A DNA stretch of 64,000 bases from Bacteroides intestinalis. GTDB taxonomy: Bacteria; Bacteroidota; Bacteroidia; Bacteroidales; Bacteroidaceae. This document shows positions 55,057 to 62,058 of the stretch, in pieces. The notes under the pieces were generated by a model. The model searched no databases. It was given only the letters and a program-made list of their open reading frames with translations, and had not been told where the DNA came from. Each line of letters starts with the position of its first letter. The stretch's first letter is position 1. The translations under genes and the position numbers were made by a program. The DNA lies in assembly GCF_003464595.1 (NCBI RefSeq), contig NZ_QRZF01000001.1, positions 248,001 to 312,000 on the forward strand, written 5' to 3'.

Positions 55057-56214
55057 ATGAATATGGAATTTGATGAAATCCGCCCTTATCATGACGAGGA
55101 ACTCCCTCAGATTTACGAGGAATTGATTGCCGATCCGGCTTTCCAGCAGGTGGCGTCTGCTGTCTTTCCAGAAGTTCCTTTTGAGGCGCTTGCACAGAAA
55201 ATGCGTGCTTGCAAGACAAAATTAGAGTTTCAGAAAGCATTCTGTTACGTTATTCTGAGAAAGTTTTCCCGAGATACGACCCAGGGAGTGACTTTAGACC
55301 ATACAGCACAGCCGGAGCACGAATCTGCTTACACTTACATCTCTAACCATCGCGACATTATTCTTGATTCTGGTTTCCTGTCAGTAGAATTGATAGACAA
55401 AGACATGGACACGGTAGAAATCGCCATCGGTGATAATCTATTGATCTATCCTTGGATTAAGAAGTTCGTACGTGTCAACAAATCCTTCATTGTACAACGC
55501 GCCCTGACCATGCGCCAGATGTTGGAATCCTCCGGACGCATGTCACGCTATATGCACCACACCATTAAGGATAAGAATCAATCCATCTGGATTGCCCAGC
55601 GTGAAGGACGTGCCAAAGACTCCAATGACCGCACCCAGGAAAGTGTACTCAAAATGCTTGCCATGGGCGGAGAAGGCGATATTATTGATCGTCTGACTGA
55701 AATGAATATTGTTCCATTGGCCATTTCATATGAATACGATCCCTGTGATTACTTGAAAGCACAGGAGTTTCAGTTGAAACGGGATATACCGGATTACAAA
55801 AAAACGCAAGCTGATGACTTAAAGAATATGCAAACCGGACTGTTCGGCGCAAAGGGACATGTACACTTCCAGGTGGCTCCCTGCATCAATGGAGAACTGG
55901 CTAAATTAGACCGTTCTCTTCCCAAGCCGGAGTTATTCTCAGAAATTGCTGCACTCATAGACCGGAATATTCATGCGAATTATCGTTTGTATCCCGGTAA
56001 TTACATAGCCCATGATTCTTTATCGGGTACTGAAACCTTCGCCGGTCAATACACGGCCGGAGAGAAAAAACATTTCATGGATTACATTGACCAACAACTT
56101 GCCCGCATCGAATTGCCTAATAAAGATATGCCGTTCTTGCGTGAAAAGATATTGCTGATGTATGCCAATCCATTGACGAATTATTTGGCTACCCAAACTG
56201 ATAATCCGAAATAG
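55057..56214 (+). CDS. Glycerolipid acyltransferase-like protein (PlsB/PlsC family)
   Basis: A 385-residue protein with acyltransferase blocks in order: YISNHRDIILDSGFL (the His-Asp motif, here NHRD), KSFIVQRALTMRQML (block II), IWIAQREGRAKDSNDRTQESVL (block III) and NIVPLAISYEYDP (block IV). It probably acylates a glycerol-phosphate-type or other lipid acceptor at the inner membrane. No obvious transmembrane helix is present. The Bacteroidota members of this type are much longer than PlsC and of uncertain substrate. The gene follows ddl by 73 bp; a Met two codons downstream is an alternative start. Confidence 0.82.
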   Translation: MNMEFDEIRPYHDEELPQIYEELIADPAFQQVASAVFPEVPFEALAQKMRACKTKLEFQKAFCYVILRKFSRDTTQGVTLDHTAQPEHESAYTYISNHRDIILDSGFLSVELIDKDMDTVEIAIGDNLLIYPWIKKFVRVNKSFIVQRALTMRQMLESSGRMSRYMHHTIKDKNQSIWIAQREGRAKDSNDRTQESVLKMLAMGGEGDIIDRLTEMNIVPLAISYEYDPCDYLKAQEFQLKRDIPDYKKTQADDLKNMQTGLFGAKGHVHFQVAPCINGELAKLDRSLPKPELFSEIAALIDRNIHANYRLYPGNYIAHDSLSGTETFAGQYTAGEKKHFMDYIDQQLARIELPNKDMPFLREKILLMYANPLTNYLATQTDNPK

Positions 56215-56222
56215 AATAAACA

Positions 56223-56909
56223 ATGAAAGGTAAGTTACAATTTCCGGTTTCTTTATCCTGGCTTTTGCCTATACTGTTATGTGTACTGGTTTCCTGTAGC
56301 GATGATGACGACTACTATTATCCATCTGTGAAACTGGATTTCCTGACTGCACAAGCAGGTGCCGACGGTAGTTTGCAGTCCATATTGACAGATGAAGGTG
56401 AGACGCTTGCAGTAGTGGAAGATGCATCAAACACACGTATAGATGCCAATTCTTCCCTCCGCATTGTCAGCAACTATGGCAAGGCAGCAACTGCCAATGG
56501 AGAGTCCGGAGCAAAATTGTATGCAGTACTGAAAGCAATATCTCCTGTTCCACAACCCGAGGATAAATTTAAAGATGGAATAAAACGTGATCCGGTAAAT
56601 GTATTAAGTATCTGGATGGGCATTGATTACCTGAACTTAATGTTGGAAATCAAATCACAAAATAAAAGCCATGCGTTCCACTTTATAGAAGATGAAATCA
56701 TCACGGACATAGAAACAGGAACCCGGACAGTACGCCTATCCCTCTATCATGATGATGGCGGAGATGTACAGGCTTATACCAAACGTGCTTATGCATCCGT
56801 CCCATTACGGCAATATGCTGAGGATGGAATCAATAAGATAACGGTTTATTTCAGCATCAACACGTATTCTGGCAAAGAAGCGACTTACGAATTTGAATAT
56901 AATCCTTAA
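56223..56909 (+). CDS. NigD-like lipoprotein
   Basis: A 228-residue lipoprotein: LPILLCVLVSC lipobox, then SDDDDYYYPSVKLDFLTAQAG, the characteristic acidic-tyrosine start of NigD-like proteins, a beta-barrel-like N-domain and a beta-sandwich C-domain (KITVYFSINTYSGKEATYEF). NigD is named from a bacteriocin operon of Prevotella, but the family is widespread in Bacteroidales with no agreed role. It starts 8 bp after the acyltransferase stop and ends 4 bp before the rhodanese start, so the three are probably co-transcribed. Confidence 0.88.
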   Translation: MKGKLQFPVSLSWLLPILLCVLVSCSDDDDYYYPSVKLDFLTAQAGADGSLQSILTDEGETLAVVEDASNTRIDANSSLRIVSNYGKAATANGESGAKLYAVLKAISPVPQPEDKFKDGIKRDPVNVLSIWMGIDYLNLMLEIKSQNKSHAFHFIEDEIITDIETGTRTVRLSLYHDDGGDVQAYTKRAYASVPLRQYAEDGINKITVYFSINTYSGKEATYEFEYNP

Positions 56910-56913
56910 TAAG

Positions 56914-57303
56914 ATGAAAATGAATTCTTTTATTGCAGGCATTTGCCTGTTTTTCTCATCACTTTTCTCCTGCCAGCAGAAAGGAGACTTTAAGTCCGTC
57001 TCTGTGGAAGATTTCTCCACACTGATTGCCAATCCTGAGATACAACGTCTGGATGTACGTACCGTAGCCGAATATTCGGAATCTCACATTCCAAAGAGCA
57101 TCAACATTAATGTGCTTGATAAGACTTTTGCCGAAATAGCCGATTCAACCCTGCAAAAAGATAGACCTGTAGCCTTGTATTGCCGTAGTGGCAAACGCAG
57201 TAAGAAAGCTGCCGCCATCCTTAGTGAGAAAGGTTATGTGGTTTACGACCTTGATAAAGGTTTCGAAGAATGGAAGAAGGCAGGAAAGGAAATAGAAGAA
57301 TAA
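56914..57303 (+). CDS. Rhodanese-like lipoprotein
   Basis: The start is placed at ATG 56914 (MKMNSFIAGICLFFSSLFSC), giving a lipoprotein of 129 residues with Cys 20; an upstream frame start overlaps the NigD-like gene. The single rhodanese domain has RLDVRTVAEYSESHIPKSINI and the active loop CRSGKRSKKAA with the catalytic Cys. Periplasmic single-domain rhodaneses carry persulfide or act in thiol chemistry; the substrate is unknown. Confidence 0.9.
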   Translation: MKMNSFIAGICLFFSSLFSCQQKGDFKSVSVEDFSTLIANPEIQRLDVRTVAEYSESHIPKSININVLDKTFAEIADSTLQKDRPVALYCRSGKRSKKAAAILSEKGYVVYDLDKGFEEWKKAGKEIEE

Positions 57304-57333
57304 TAGAGAAAGAAGTAAATTGGCTCAAATAGA

Positions 57334-57370
57334 AAAGCCGCAAAGCACTTTATCAGTCCTTTGCGGCTTT
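57334..57370. terminator. Bidirectional terminator between rhodanese and rpmH
   Basis: AAAGCCGCAAAG (57334-57345) and its perfect reverse complement (57359-57370) flank a 13-base loop. T-rich sequence follows on both strands. It serves the convergent rhodanese and rpmH genes. Confidence 0.88.
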
Positions 57371-57398
57371 CTTATTCTTTATTACAAAGAGAGTTTGC

Positions 57399-57560
57399 TT
57401 ATGCTTTTACTCCGTTGTATTCGTCAGAAACAGTCAGTTTCTTGCGGCCTTTAGCACGACGTGCAGCTAATACTCTGCGACCGTTAGCGGAAGCCATTCT
57501 CTCACGGAAACCGTGTTTGTTTTTTCTCTTTCTGTTAGAGGGTTGAAATGTTCTTTTCAT
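57399..57560 (-). CDS. rpmH: 50S ribosomal protein L34
   Basis: A 53-residue basic protein starting [18 protein letters not shown], then [20 protein letters not shown] and KLTVSD, the universal L34 pattern. It is a component of the large ribosomal subunit. The C-terminus (EYNGVKA) is slightly longer than the usual 44-46 residues, as is common in Bacteroidota. It is transcribed opposite to its neighbours from a promoter at 57604-57634. Confidence 0.97.
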   Translation of the reverse strand: MKRTFQPSNRKRKNKHGFRERMASANGRRVLAARRAKGRKKLTVSDEYNGVKA

Positions 57561-57603
57561 TACTGTATATTGTTTTATGTTATTATTTCACGTAATCGGG
57601 CTG

Positions 57604-57634
57604 CAAAAATAGGGACTTTTTTCAAAATAACCAA
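57604..57634 (-). promoter_or_regulatory. Promoter of rpmH
   Basis: On the minus strand TTG (57632-57634), a 20-bp gap and TATTTTTG (57604-57611) match the Bacteroides consensus; the ATG is about 43 bp downstream. Confidence 0.7.
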
Positions 57635-57661
57635 GAGTTAAGTCTTTTTCTCTCAAAACTT

Positions 57662-57693
57662 TTTGCGATTTTTACTGATTTCCATTACTTTTG
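57662..57693 (+). promoter_or_regulatory. Promoter of efp
   Basis: TTTG at 57662-57665, a 20-bp gap and TACTTTTG at 57686-57693 match the consensus at both boxes. The efp ATG lies at 57750. Confidence 0.78.
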
Positions 57694-57749
57694 CACCCGC
57701 AAAGCTCACTGAAGACAATTATATAACATCTAAAATAAAAAATATTAGT

Positions 57750-58316
57750 ATGATTAATGCCCAAGACATTAAAAACGGAACTTGCATCCGTATGGATGGC
57801 AAGTTATATTTCTGTATTGAATTCCTGCATGTAAAGCCGGGAAAAGGTAACACTTTCATGCGTGTTAAACTGAAAGACGTAGTGAATGGCTATGTGCTGG
57901 AACGTCGCTTTAATATCGGTGAAAAGCTGGAAGACGTACGTGTAGAGCGTCGTCCTTATCAGTTCTTATATAAAGAAGGTGAAGATTATATCTTCATGAA
58001 CCAGGAAACTTTTGACCAACACCCCATTGCTCACGACCTGATCAACGGTGTCGACTTCCTGCTGGAAGGAAGTGTATTGGAAGTAGTATCTGACGCTTCT
58101 ACAGAAACTGTCCTTTATGCTGACATGCCTATAAAGGTTCAGATGAAGGTTACTTATACAGAACCGGGTGTGAAAGGTGACACTGCTACAAATACATTGA
58201 AACCTGCCACTGTTGAGTCTGGTGCAACTGTACGCGTTCCGTTGTTCATCAACGAAGGCGAAATGATTGAAATCGATACTCGCGACGGTTCTTATGTAAG
58301 CCGTGTGAAGGCATAA
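57750..58316 (+). CDS. efp: Translation elongation factor P
   Basis: The start is placed at ATG 57750 (MINAQDIKNGTCIRMDGKL), giving the standard 188 residues; the frame upstream lies in the promoter and leader. Three beta-barrel domains are expected: KOW-like (residues 1-65), OB (65-128) and C-terminal (130-188, KGDTATNTLKPATVESGATV and EIDTRDGSYVSRV). The tip loop HVKPGKGNTF carries Lys 32, the position modified in many bacteria. EF-P rescues ribosomes stalled at polyproline. Confidence 0.97.
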   Translation: MINAQDIKNGTCIRMDGKLYFCIEFLHVKPGKGNTFMRVKLKDVVNGYVLERRFNIGEKLEDVRVERRPYQFLYKEGEDYIFMNQETFDQHPIAHDLINGVDFLLEGSVLEVVSDASTETVLYADMPIKVQMKVTYTEPGVKGDTATNTLKPATVESGATVRVPLFINEGEMIEIDTRDGSYVSRVKA

Positions 58317-58350
58317 GCCGGTCCCCGACTACATAGTACGATTATACAAG

Positions 58351-58395
58351 CTGCCTGTCAGAAGAATTAAACACTTCTGGCAGGCAGTTTTTTTT
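58351..58395 (+). terminator. Terminator after efp
   Basis: CTGCCTGTCAGAAG (58351-58364) pairs with 58374-58387 with one mismatch, 9-base loop, followed by eight T residues. Confidence 0.92.
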
Positions 58396-58483
58396 CTATA
58401 GGGAAGCAAAAGAATATACGATTGGGAAGATTATCGGAAAAGAATGATTTATCTTTGTAAGCAATAAGCAATAGAATTGCACC

Positions 58484-58827
58484 ATGAGTAAACTGATAAA
58501 GACAGACAACGAATATAAAGAGTGGATAGGCGAACTGAAACAGCGTATCCGCCAGAGCCAGATTAAGGCAGCGGTAAAAGTAAATACGGAGTTATTACGA
58601 TTATACTGGAGTATAGGAAGTGATATAGTCCGGTTGAAAGCGGAAGCAAAATGGGGAACTAACATAATGTCCCAAATTAGTTTAGACCTCAAAGAAGAAT
58701 TCTCTAACTTAGGAGGATTTTCTGAAACGAACCTACGCTACATAAAAAGGTTCTATTTATTTTATGGACAGAATCAGCGAGTACCCTACCCAGTATTGAA
58801 GAAATAGAAAACGAACTAAAAGACTAA
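58484..58827 (+). pseudogene. Internally deleted YhcG-type (DUF1016) PDDEXK nuclease gene
   Basis: The N-terminal 100 residues (MSKLIKTDNEYKEWIGELKQ, then KVNTELLRLYWSIGSDIV and GFSETNLRYIKRFYLFY) are the DUF1016 N-terminal domain, in a family normally about 330-380 residues long. After codon 97 the frame shifts and stops at 58807. In another frame the next codons read STLPSIEEIENELKD and stop at 58827, which is what the C-terminus of this family looks like. So the middle, including the nuclease core, has been deleted and the ends joined out of frame. A TATCTTTG box at 58450-58457 remains upstream. Confidence 0.75.
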
Positions 58828-58832
58828 CACCT

Positions 58833-59822
58833 ATGAGATACTCCGTCATCATTCCTGTATATAATCGTCCCGATGAAGTGGACGAACTCTTGCAAAGTCT
58901 GACCGAACAAAGTTTCAAAGACTTTGAAGTCGTGATTGTGGAAGACGGTTCCTCCATCCCCTGCAAGGAAGTAGTGGACAGGTACCAGAAGCAACTGGAC
59001 ATACACTATTATAACAAACCCAATTCCGGTCCCGGACAAACCCGCAACTATGGTGCCGAACGGAGTACCGGAGAGTATCTGATCATTTTAGATTCTGACT
59101 GTATCCTGCCCAAAGGCTATCTTGCCGCCATCGAGAAAGAATTGCAGGTTACCCCTGCCGATGCCTTCGGCGGACCGGACCGGGCACATGAGTCTTTTAC
59201 GGATATACAGAAAGCTATCAACTACTCCATGACTTCCTTCTTCACTACCGGAGGCATCCGGGGAGGAAAAAAGAAAATGGATAAATTCTATCCACGCAGC
59301 TTCAATATGGGGGTCAAGCGAGATGTATATGCCGCATTGGGGGGATTCTCTAAAATGCGTTTCGGAGAAGATATAGACTTCAGTATCCGCATATTCAAAG
59401 GCGGTTATCGTTGCCGGCTGTTTCCTGACGCATGGGTGTATCATAAACGTCGCACAGACTTAAAGAAGTTCTTCAAACAAGTACATAATTCAGGGATTGC
59501 ACGTATCAATCTGTATAAGAAATATCCGGAGTCTTTGAAAGTTGTTCATCTCTTGCCCGCTGCATTCACATTGGGAGTAGCTATACTATTACTTGGTAGT
59601 CCTTTCTGCCTTTACAGCCTGATGCCCATTGCTTTATATGCGCTACTGGTATGTGCGGATTCTTCCATCCAGAACCGAAGCCTGCGCATCGGCATCTATT
59701 CCATTGCCGCCTCCTTTATCCAGCTTATCGGATATGGCACGGGATTCTGGAGAGCCTGGTGGAACCGCTGTATACTTGGCAAAGATGAATTCGAAGCTTT
59801 CAAAAAGAACTTTTATAAGTGA
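58833..59822 (+). CDS. Family 2 glycosyltransferase with C-terminal membrane helices
   Basis: A 329-residue protein. The GT-A domain starts MRYSVIIPVYNRPDEVDELL, has VVIVEDGSS, the nucleotide-binding DxD as ILDSDCILPK, FGGPDRAHESFTDIQKAI and the acceptor region GGFSKMRFGEDIDFSIRIFKGGY (catalytic Asp in GED). C-terminal hydrophobic segments (about 240-295) anchor it in the membrane. The sugar and acceptor are unknown; surface glycan synthesis is likely. It starts 6 bp after the nuclease pseudogene and 20 bp before radC. Confidence 0.92.
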   Translation: MRYSVIIPVYNRPDEVDELLQSLTEQSFKDFEVVIVEDGSSIPCKEVVDRYQKQLDIHYYNKPNSGPGQTRNYGAERSTGEYLIILDSDCILPKGYLAAIEKELQVTPADAFGGPDRAHESFTDIQKAINYSMTSFFTTGGIRGGKKKMDKFYPRSFNMGVKRDVYAALGGFSKMRFGEDIDFSIRIFKGGYRCRLFPDAWVYHKRRTDLKKFFKQVHNSGIARINLYKKYPESLKVVHLLPAAFTLGVAILLLGSPFCLYSLMPIALYALLVCADSSIQNRSLRIGIYSIAASFIQLIGYGTGFWRAWWNRCILGKDEFEAFKKNFYK

Positions 59823-59841
59823 TTAGCGATTCACAATCAAC

Positions 59842-60528
59842 ATGGAAAAACTAACTATCAATCAGTGGGCGGAAGAAGACCGTCCGCGGGAAAAGATGAT
59901 GCTGAAAGGTGCAGAAGCCTTGAGCGATGCCGAATTGCTTGCCATCCTTATCGGTTCGGGGAACACAGAAGAAAGCGCAGTATCACTTATGCAGCGAGTA
60001 CTTTCCGCCTGCAGTAACGACCTGAACCAATTGGGAAAATGGGAAGTACAGGACTTCTCCCGTTTCAAAGGTTTCGGTCCTGCCAAAAGTATCACCATCA
60101 TGGCAGCACTGGAACTGGGCAAACGTCGCAAACTACAAGAGCGTCCGGAACGCACCACCATCCGCTCTTCCAAAGACATCTACGAAATCTTCCACCCGCT
60201 TCTCTGCGACCTGGCACACGAAGAGTTCTGGGTTTTACTCCTCAACCAAGCCTCCCGCGTCATCGACAAATCCCGCATCAGCCGAGGTGGTATCGACCAG
60301 ACTACTGCTGATGTACGCAGCATCCTGCGTGAAGCTTTAATGCAGCGTGCCACACAAATAGCCCTGATACACAACCATCCTTCGGGCAGTCCACGCCCCA
60401 GTACAGACGACCAACGCCTGACGCAACTTGTCCAGAAAGGAGCCCAAACCATGAACATCCGTCTCATCGACCATGTTATTGTAACAGACGGAGTATATTA
60501 TAGTTTTAACGATGAAGGAATGATTTGA
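59842..60528 (+). CDS. radC: RadC-family JAB-domain protein
   Basis: A 228-residue protein with an N-terminal helix-hairpin-helix-type part (about 15-90: LLAILIGSGNTEESAVSLMQ, FKGFGPAKSITIMAA) and a JAB1/MPN-like metal-binding domain (about 105-228). The domain's signature is ALIHNHPSGSPRPSTDDQRLT, with two His and an Asp as probable zinc ligands. The family was named for DNA repair, but its reaction is not established. Transcription may continue from the glycosyltransferase gene; a repeat array follows. Confidence 0.93.
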   Translation: MEKLTINQWAEEDRPREKMMLKGAEALSDAELLAILIGSGNTEESAVSLMQRVLSACSNDLNQLGKWEVQDFSRFKGFGPAKSITIMAALELGKRRKLQERPERTTIRSSKDIYEIFHPLLCDLAHEEFWVLLLNQASRVIDKSRISRGGIDQTTADVRSILREALMQRATQIALIHNHPSGSPRPSTDDQRLTQLVQKGAQTMNIRLIDHVIVTDGVYYSFNDEGMI

Positions 60529-60574
60529 GAGAAAGGATTAAAAGAAGCCGCCCGCATCTCCCTTAGCGCCATTG

Positions 60575-60662
60575 CAAAAGATAGCATCTTTTGCTACAAA
60601 AGGTGGCATGTTTCACATCAAAAGATAGCATGTTTCGCTGCAAAAGATGGCATCTTTTACAT
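60575..60662. repeat. Four tandem 22-bp repeats with dyad core (CAAAAGAT array)
   Basis: Units start with CAAAAG at 60575, 60597, 60619 and 60641, exactly 22 bp apart. Unit 1 contains AAAAGAT-AGC-ATCTTTT and unit 4 AAAAGATG-G-CATCTTTT, both perfect dyads; units 2 and 3 are degenerate. The array begins 46 bp after the radC stop. Confidence 0.88.
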
Positions 60663-60837
60663 CAGCACAATAAAGGATGCAAATGAAAGAGAGTAATGTT
60701 TGATGGGAAAGGCTTTAATAATCTGTTTGCTGAGTATCTATAACAGGCTTTTTCAAAACCCGTTCCTTTGTAGTTTCAATTTATTTCTTTAGCTTTGCTT
60801 TAAGAAGATAGTCTGTGCTCAGCATAATGCAAATAAA

Positions 60838-60869
60838 TTTGCTTCTGTTTTCGGTTTCAACTATCTTTG
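60838..60869 (+). promoter_or_regulatory. Promoter of the MIP18-family gene
   Basis: TTTG at 60838-60841, a 20-bp gap and TATCTTTG at 60862-60869 match the consensus at both boxes; ATG at 60891. Confidence 0.82.
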
Positions 60870-60890
60870 CCTAACTAAAATAATACGAAT

Positions 60891-61202
60891 ATGACCAAGT
60901 TTGAAATAGAAGAAAAAATAGTGGCGATGCTCAAAACCGTATTCGACCCGGAAATTCCGGTAAACGTGTACGATCTGGGACTTATCTATAAAATAGATGT
61001 CTCCGACAGCGGAGAAGTTAACATTGACATGACCCTGACAGCTCCCAACTGCCCGGCAGCCGACTTTATTATGGAAGACGTGCGCCAGAAAGTGGAATCA
61101 GTGGACGGTGTCACTGCTGCCACCATCAATCTGGTATTCGAACCGGAATGGGACAAGGATATGATGAGTGAAGAAGCCAAGTTGGAATTGGGATTCTTAT
61201 AA
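60891..61202 (+). CDS. MIP18/DUF59-family iron-sulfur cluster assembly factor (SufT-like)
   Basis: A 103-residue cytoplasmic protein. The family pattern DPEIPVNVYDLGLIYKIDV is followed by MTLTAPNCPAADFI with the conserved Cys, and LVFEPEWDKDMMSEEAKLELG at the C-terminus. Such proteins help in maturation of Fe-S proteins. No suf genes are adjacent. It is followed by lpxH 45 bp downstream. Confidence 0.93.
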   Translation: MTKFEIEEKIVAMLKTVFDPEIPVNVYDLGLIYKIDVSDSGEVNIDMTLTAPNCPAADFIMEDVRQKVESVDGVTAATINLVFEPEWDKDMMSEEAKLELGFL

Positions 61203-61247
61203 GTACTCAAGTAGTAAGCAGTTAGTAACAAGCAGAATAGCACGGTT

Positions 61248-62012
61248 ATGAAGAACGTATATTTCCTTTCGGATGCACACCTCGGCTCACGTGCCATCGA
61301 ACACGGGCGCACACAAGAACGACGCCTCGTCAACTTTCTCGACAGTATCAAGTACAAAGCTTCTGCCGTGTATTTGCTGGGCGATATGTTCGACTTTTGG
61401 TATGAATTCAAGACCGTTGTGCCGAAAGGCTATACCCGTTTCCTGGGCAAACTGTCCGAACTGACGGATATAGGAGTGGAAGTACACTTCTTCACAGGAA
61501 ACCATGACATTTGGTGCGGAGACTATCTGGTTAAAGAGTGCGGTGTCATCATGCATCGCGAACCGCTTACAACGGAAATATACGGTAAGGAGTTCTACCT
61601 CGCCCACGGTGATGGTTTGGGTGATCCTGACAAGAAATTCAAGTTCCTGCGTTCCATGTTTCACAACGAGTTTCTACAAGTTCTTTTTTCTGCCATACAT
61701 CCCCGTTGGAGTATGGAATTGGGACTGAACTGGGCCAAGCAAAGTCGCTTGAAACGCGTTGACGGTAAAGAACCCGAGTATATGGGTGAAGACAAAGAAT
61801 TCCTGATACTCTACACCAAAGAGTATCTGAAGAGCCATCCGAATATTAATTACTTTATCTACGGACACCGTCACATCGAACTGGATCTGATGCTGAGCGC
61901 TACCGCCCGTATCACCATACTGGGAGACTGGATTAATTATTTCTCTTATGCCGTTTTCGATGGTGAGAATCTTTTCCTTGAGAATTTTATCGAAGGAGAA
62001 ACCAAACTATAA
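61248..62012 (+). CDS. lpxH: UDP-2,3-diacylglucosamine diphosphatase
   Basis: A 254-residue calcineurin-like metallophosphoesterase of lipid A synthesis, which hydrolyses UDP-2,3-diacylglucosamine to lipid X. Metal-binding motifs are in order: SDAHLGS (about 7-13), LGDMFDFWYEF (about 45-55), GNHDIW (about 84), AHGDGLG (about 120) and YGHRHIE (about 205). The insert with SMFHNEFLQVLFSAIHPRW is the lipid-binding cap region. It peripherally binds the inner membrane. A related LpxH2-like role cannot be excluded. Confidence 0.9.
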   Translation: MKNVYFLSDAHLGSRAIEHGRTQERRLVNFLDSIKYKASAVYLLGDMFDFWYEFKTVVPKGYTRFLGKLSELTDIGVEVHFFTGNHDIWCGDYLVKECGVIMHREPLTTEIYGKEFYLAHGDGLGDPDKKFKFLRSMFHNEFLQVLFSAIHPRWSMELGLNWAKQSRLKRVDGKEPEYMGEDKEFLILYTKEYLKSHPNINYFIYGHRHIELDLMLSATARITILGDWINYFSYAVFDGENLFLENFIEGETKL

Positions 62013-62058
62013 TCCTCCCCCGGCAACCTTAAAGTGCCAACCAACCGTTTGATCTGAT

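Larger units (their letters stand above)
60529..60890. other. Gene-free stretch with a 22-bp repeat array and the MIP18-gene promoter
   Basis: This 362-bp gap holds four 22-bp repeats (60575-60662) and the promoter at 60838-60869. No gene, RNA gene or clear terminator for radC was found apart from the repeats, whose hairpins could serve as one. Confidence 0.6.

Noticed and set aside
60575..60662. Possible CRISPR array or small RNA gene
   Set aside because: No spacers, and the hairpins are repeats of one unit; no promoter directly in front.
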